64,000 nt of DNA from Branchipolynoe longqiensis (Eukaryota; Annelida; Polychaeta; Phyllodocida; Polynoidae): NCBI GenBank assembly GCA_030323885.1, contig CM059187.1:89915121-89979120 (forward strand), read 5' to 3'. How positions within the stretch are numbered: the stretch's first letter is position 1; each line of letters begins with the position of its first letter. Shown here in pieces: positions 62,580-64,000 of this stretch. The translations under genes and the position numbers were made by a program. A model generated the notes under the pieces. It made no database searches and was not told the origin of the DNA. It saw only the letters and a list, made by a program, of their open reading frames with translations.

Positions 62580-63183
62580 GGCCCTGTCACACTATGACGT
62601 AACGACGTCAGCGTAGGGAGAACATGGAGAATGTTGAACTTCTCGGTGTAGTATGCAAATTTGGGCACAAGTTGAACATGGATGCAGCATAGTTGACAAG
62701 AGCGTAACGTCGGTAAAGTGTAGTGATACCGTCATTCAATGAGAGAGGACAACATCATTACGCTCACGGAACATTATGAACGTTATTCCATCGCCAGAAC
62801 TATGTTACGTGATGTTACATACGTCATGACATGGTGGCGAAACGTTGAACGTACGGGTTTAATGTGGGTCAACGTAGTGGAACGTAGTTGAACGTAGTGA
62901 GCAGCATTTGACTAACGTCCGTTTAACATCATAGATGTTCGCCGAATGTGTACAGAACGTATGGCGAACATAAACCCTTACATTCGAGCTACGTCAAAAG
63001 TTTTGAACAGGTTCAAAACTTTGACGTGCGCTGACATAACACGATGTAACATGACGTAGCTCGACGTCAGTCTAACGTCATTCTGACATCATCATAACGT
63101 AACCCAACATACGTCAACGTAATGACGAAACATGATCACGTCAGGCTTACGTTTGCTTGTTACGTAGTAGTGTGACAGGGGTA
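62580..63183. mobile_element. Harbinger-like MITE (ACGT subfamily), uninterrupted copy
   Basis: Ends GGCCCTGTCACACTATGACG and inverted TACCCCTGTCACACTACTAC, with TAA on both sides (62577-62579, 63184-63186). The arms are AACGT/ACGTC words. Shared motif at 62996-63022 (AAAAGTTTTGAAC, GTTCAAAACTTT). It lacks the 636-bp insert of 8099-9457, so it serves as the empty reference. 604 bp. Confidence 0.9.
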
Positions 63184-63332
63184 TAACGTATCGCACTGAT
63201 ACAAAAATAACCTCACCTTATTTTAATAACGTTCTTAATTATGCACAATAACGATCACTGTGTTTGCATGCAATTATCAATGTAAATAAATGAAGCATAC
63301 CACTTGATCCCAACGAATCCTACCTAATCTGA

Positions 63333-63561
63333 AGGCCCGGTCACATAGCCGTTAGTGGACGTAGTGGTCCGTGGGATAGATTAGCGTGGGACAAACGTGG
63401 TGTAAATATGATAAACCACTTTAAAATATGTTAACGTACGTCATGTTTTGGTACGGATAAATATGTTACGGTACAGATAAATATGCTACGGTACGGATGC
63501 CAGTACATTCAACTACGTTTAACTATGCTAGCCTCCATTACTTTTCATCTACATCCACTAA
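63333..63561. mobile_element. Harbinger-like MITE (GTAGTTGAACG subfamily), right end lost
   Basis: Left end AGGCCCGGTCACATAGCCGT, then TAGTGGACGTAG. Ends TTCATCTACATCCACTAA without a terminal GGGCC. Related to 58147-58414. The element then runs into CA-rich sequence. Confidence 0.7.
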
Positions 63562-64000
63562 AGCCCACAACCATACACACTAACACACCCACACACAGCT
63601 ACACGAAAAAACTAACACCCTCATATCAACACCGCCACACATCAACACACCAACACACCCACACACAAACCATTCTAACGCATCCACACACCCATACACC
63701 AACATACATACACATTAACACACCCCCACACAACTACATGAAAACACTAACACCCCTATCCTAACACACCCACACACTCACACACAACCATACTAACACA
63801 TCCACCGACCCACAAATAAACACACCCACAGACATACAGACACCCAGACTCATTCACACTAACTCACCCACACATAGTAAACAAAAACAGGCAACACACC
63901 CACCCTCCACGACGACAGACTAACAGAAACAGGCACATTAACACCCCACACACACAACCACCACCCCACACACTCTCCAGACACCCACACCCGTCCCAGA
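63562..64000. repeat. CA/C-rich low-complexity DNA
   Basis: ACACACCCACACA-type words with no fixed period, to the end of the window. Some ~60-base phrases repeat (CACACACCAACACACCCACA and CTAACACCC…AACACC), so it may be a degraded minisatellite. Confidence 0.8.

Overview
This window looks like intergenic DNA from an animal nuclear genome. No host gene with exons, no rRNA, no intact cellular tRNA and no CRISPR array could be supported. Nearly everything recognisable is a transposable element, the debris of one, or a tandem repeat. The host is probably a marine invertebrate. One old SINE (46505-46800 and a split copy at 1991-2585) looks to me like a repeat common in molluscs, so a lophotrochozoan is my low-confidence guess, made from memory with no search.

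Layout. 1-10 kb: SINE copies, a GGGTGTGT octamer array, a 15-bp minisatellite (5010-5910), a MITE at 7299-7681, and a Harbinger-like MITE (8099-9457) that carries a solo LTR with its own target duplication. 10.2-18.8 kb: a nearly complete Ty3/Gypsy retrotransposon on the minus strand, with two LTRs about 99% identical, a primer-binding site, intact gag, and an intact pol reached by a -1 frameshift at GGGAAAC directly before the gag stop. 19-29 kb: SINEs, MITEs, LINE-tailed non-autonomous elements and palindromic G/C-run repeats. 29.6-31.6 kb: a degenerate LINE (LINE-X). 32-46 kb: MITEs of at least four kinds, many SINEs, and a long (CCCCG)n tract. 47-57 kb: minisatellites, MITEs, and a 3-kb block bounded by ~230-bp direct repeats. 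57-64 kb: a second octamer array, a GGGGC-rich tract, and a ~115-bp satellite interrupted by two different LINE fragments, then two more MITEs.

How the parts relate. One tRNA-derived SINE family, with two head types and at least two tail types, accounts for about twenty insertions. LINE-X supplies the 3' end, with its (ATG)n tail, to a separate non-autonomous family seen at 6.2, 20.7, 25.5 and 44.3 kb. Eight TIR elements share GGCCCTGTCACAC-like ends and a motif around GCATGC flanked by AAGTTTTG/CAAAACTT. Several have TTA/TAA target duplications, as in PIF/Harbinger. Each subfamily is filled with its own short repeated word, which is the most unusual pattern here.

Limits: copies were aligned by eye, so repeat boundaries may be off by tens of bases unless a target duplication is given. 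No database search was possible, and family names above superfamily level are not claimed.
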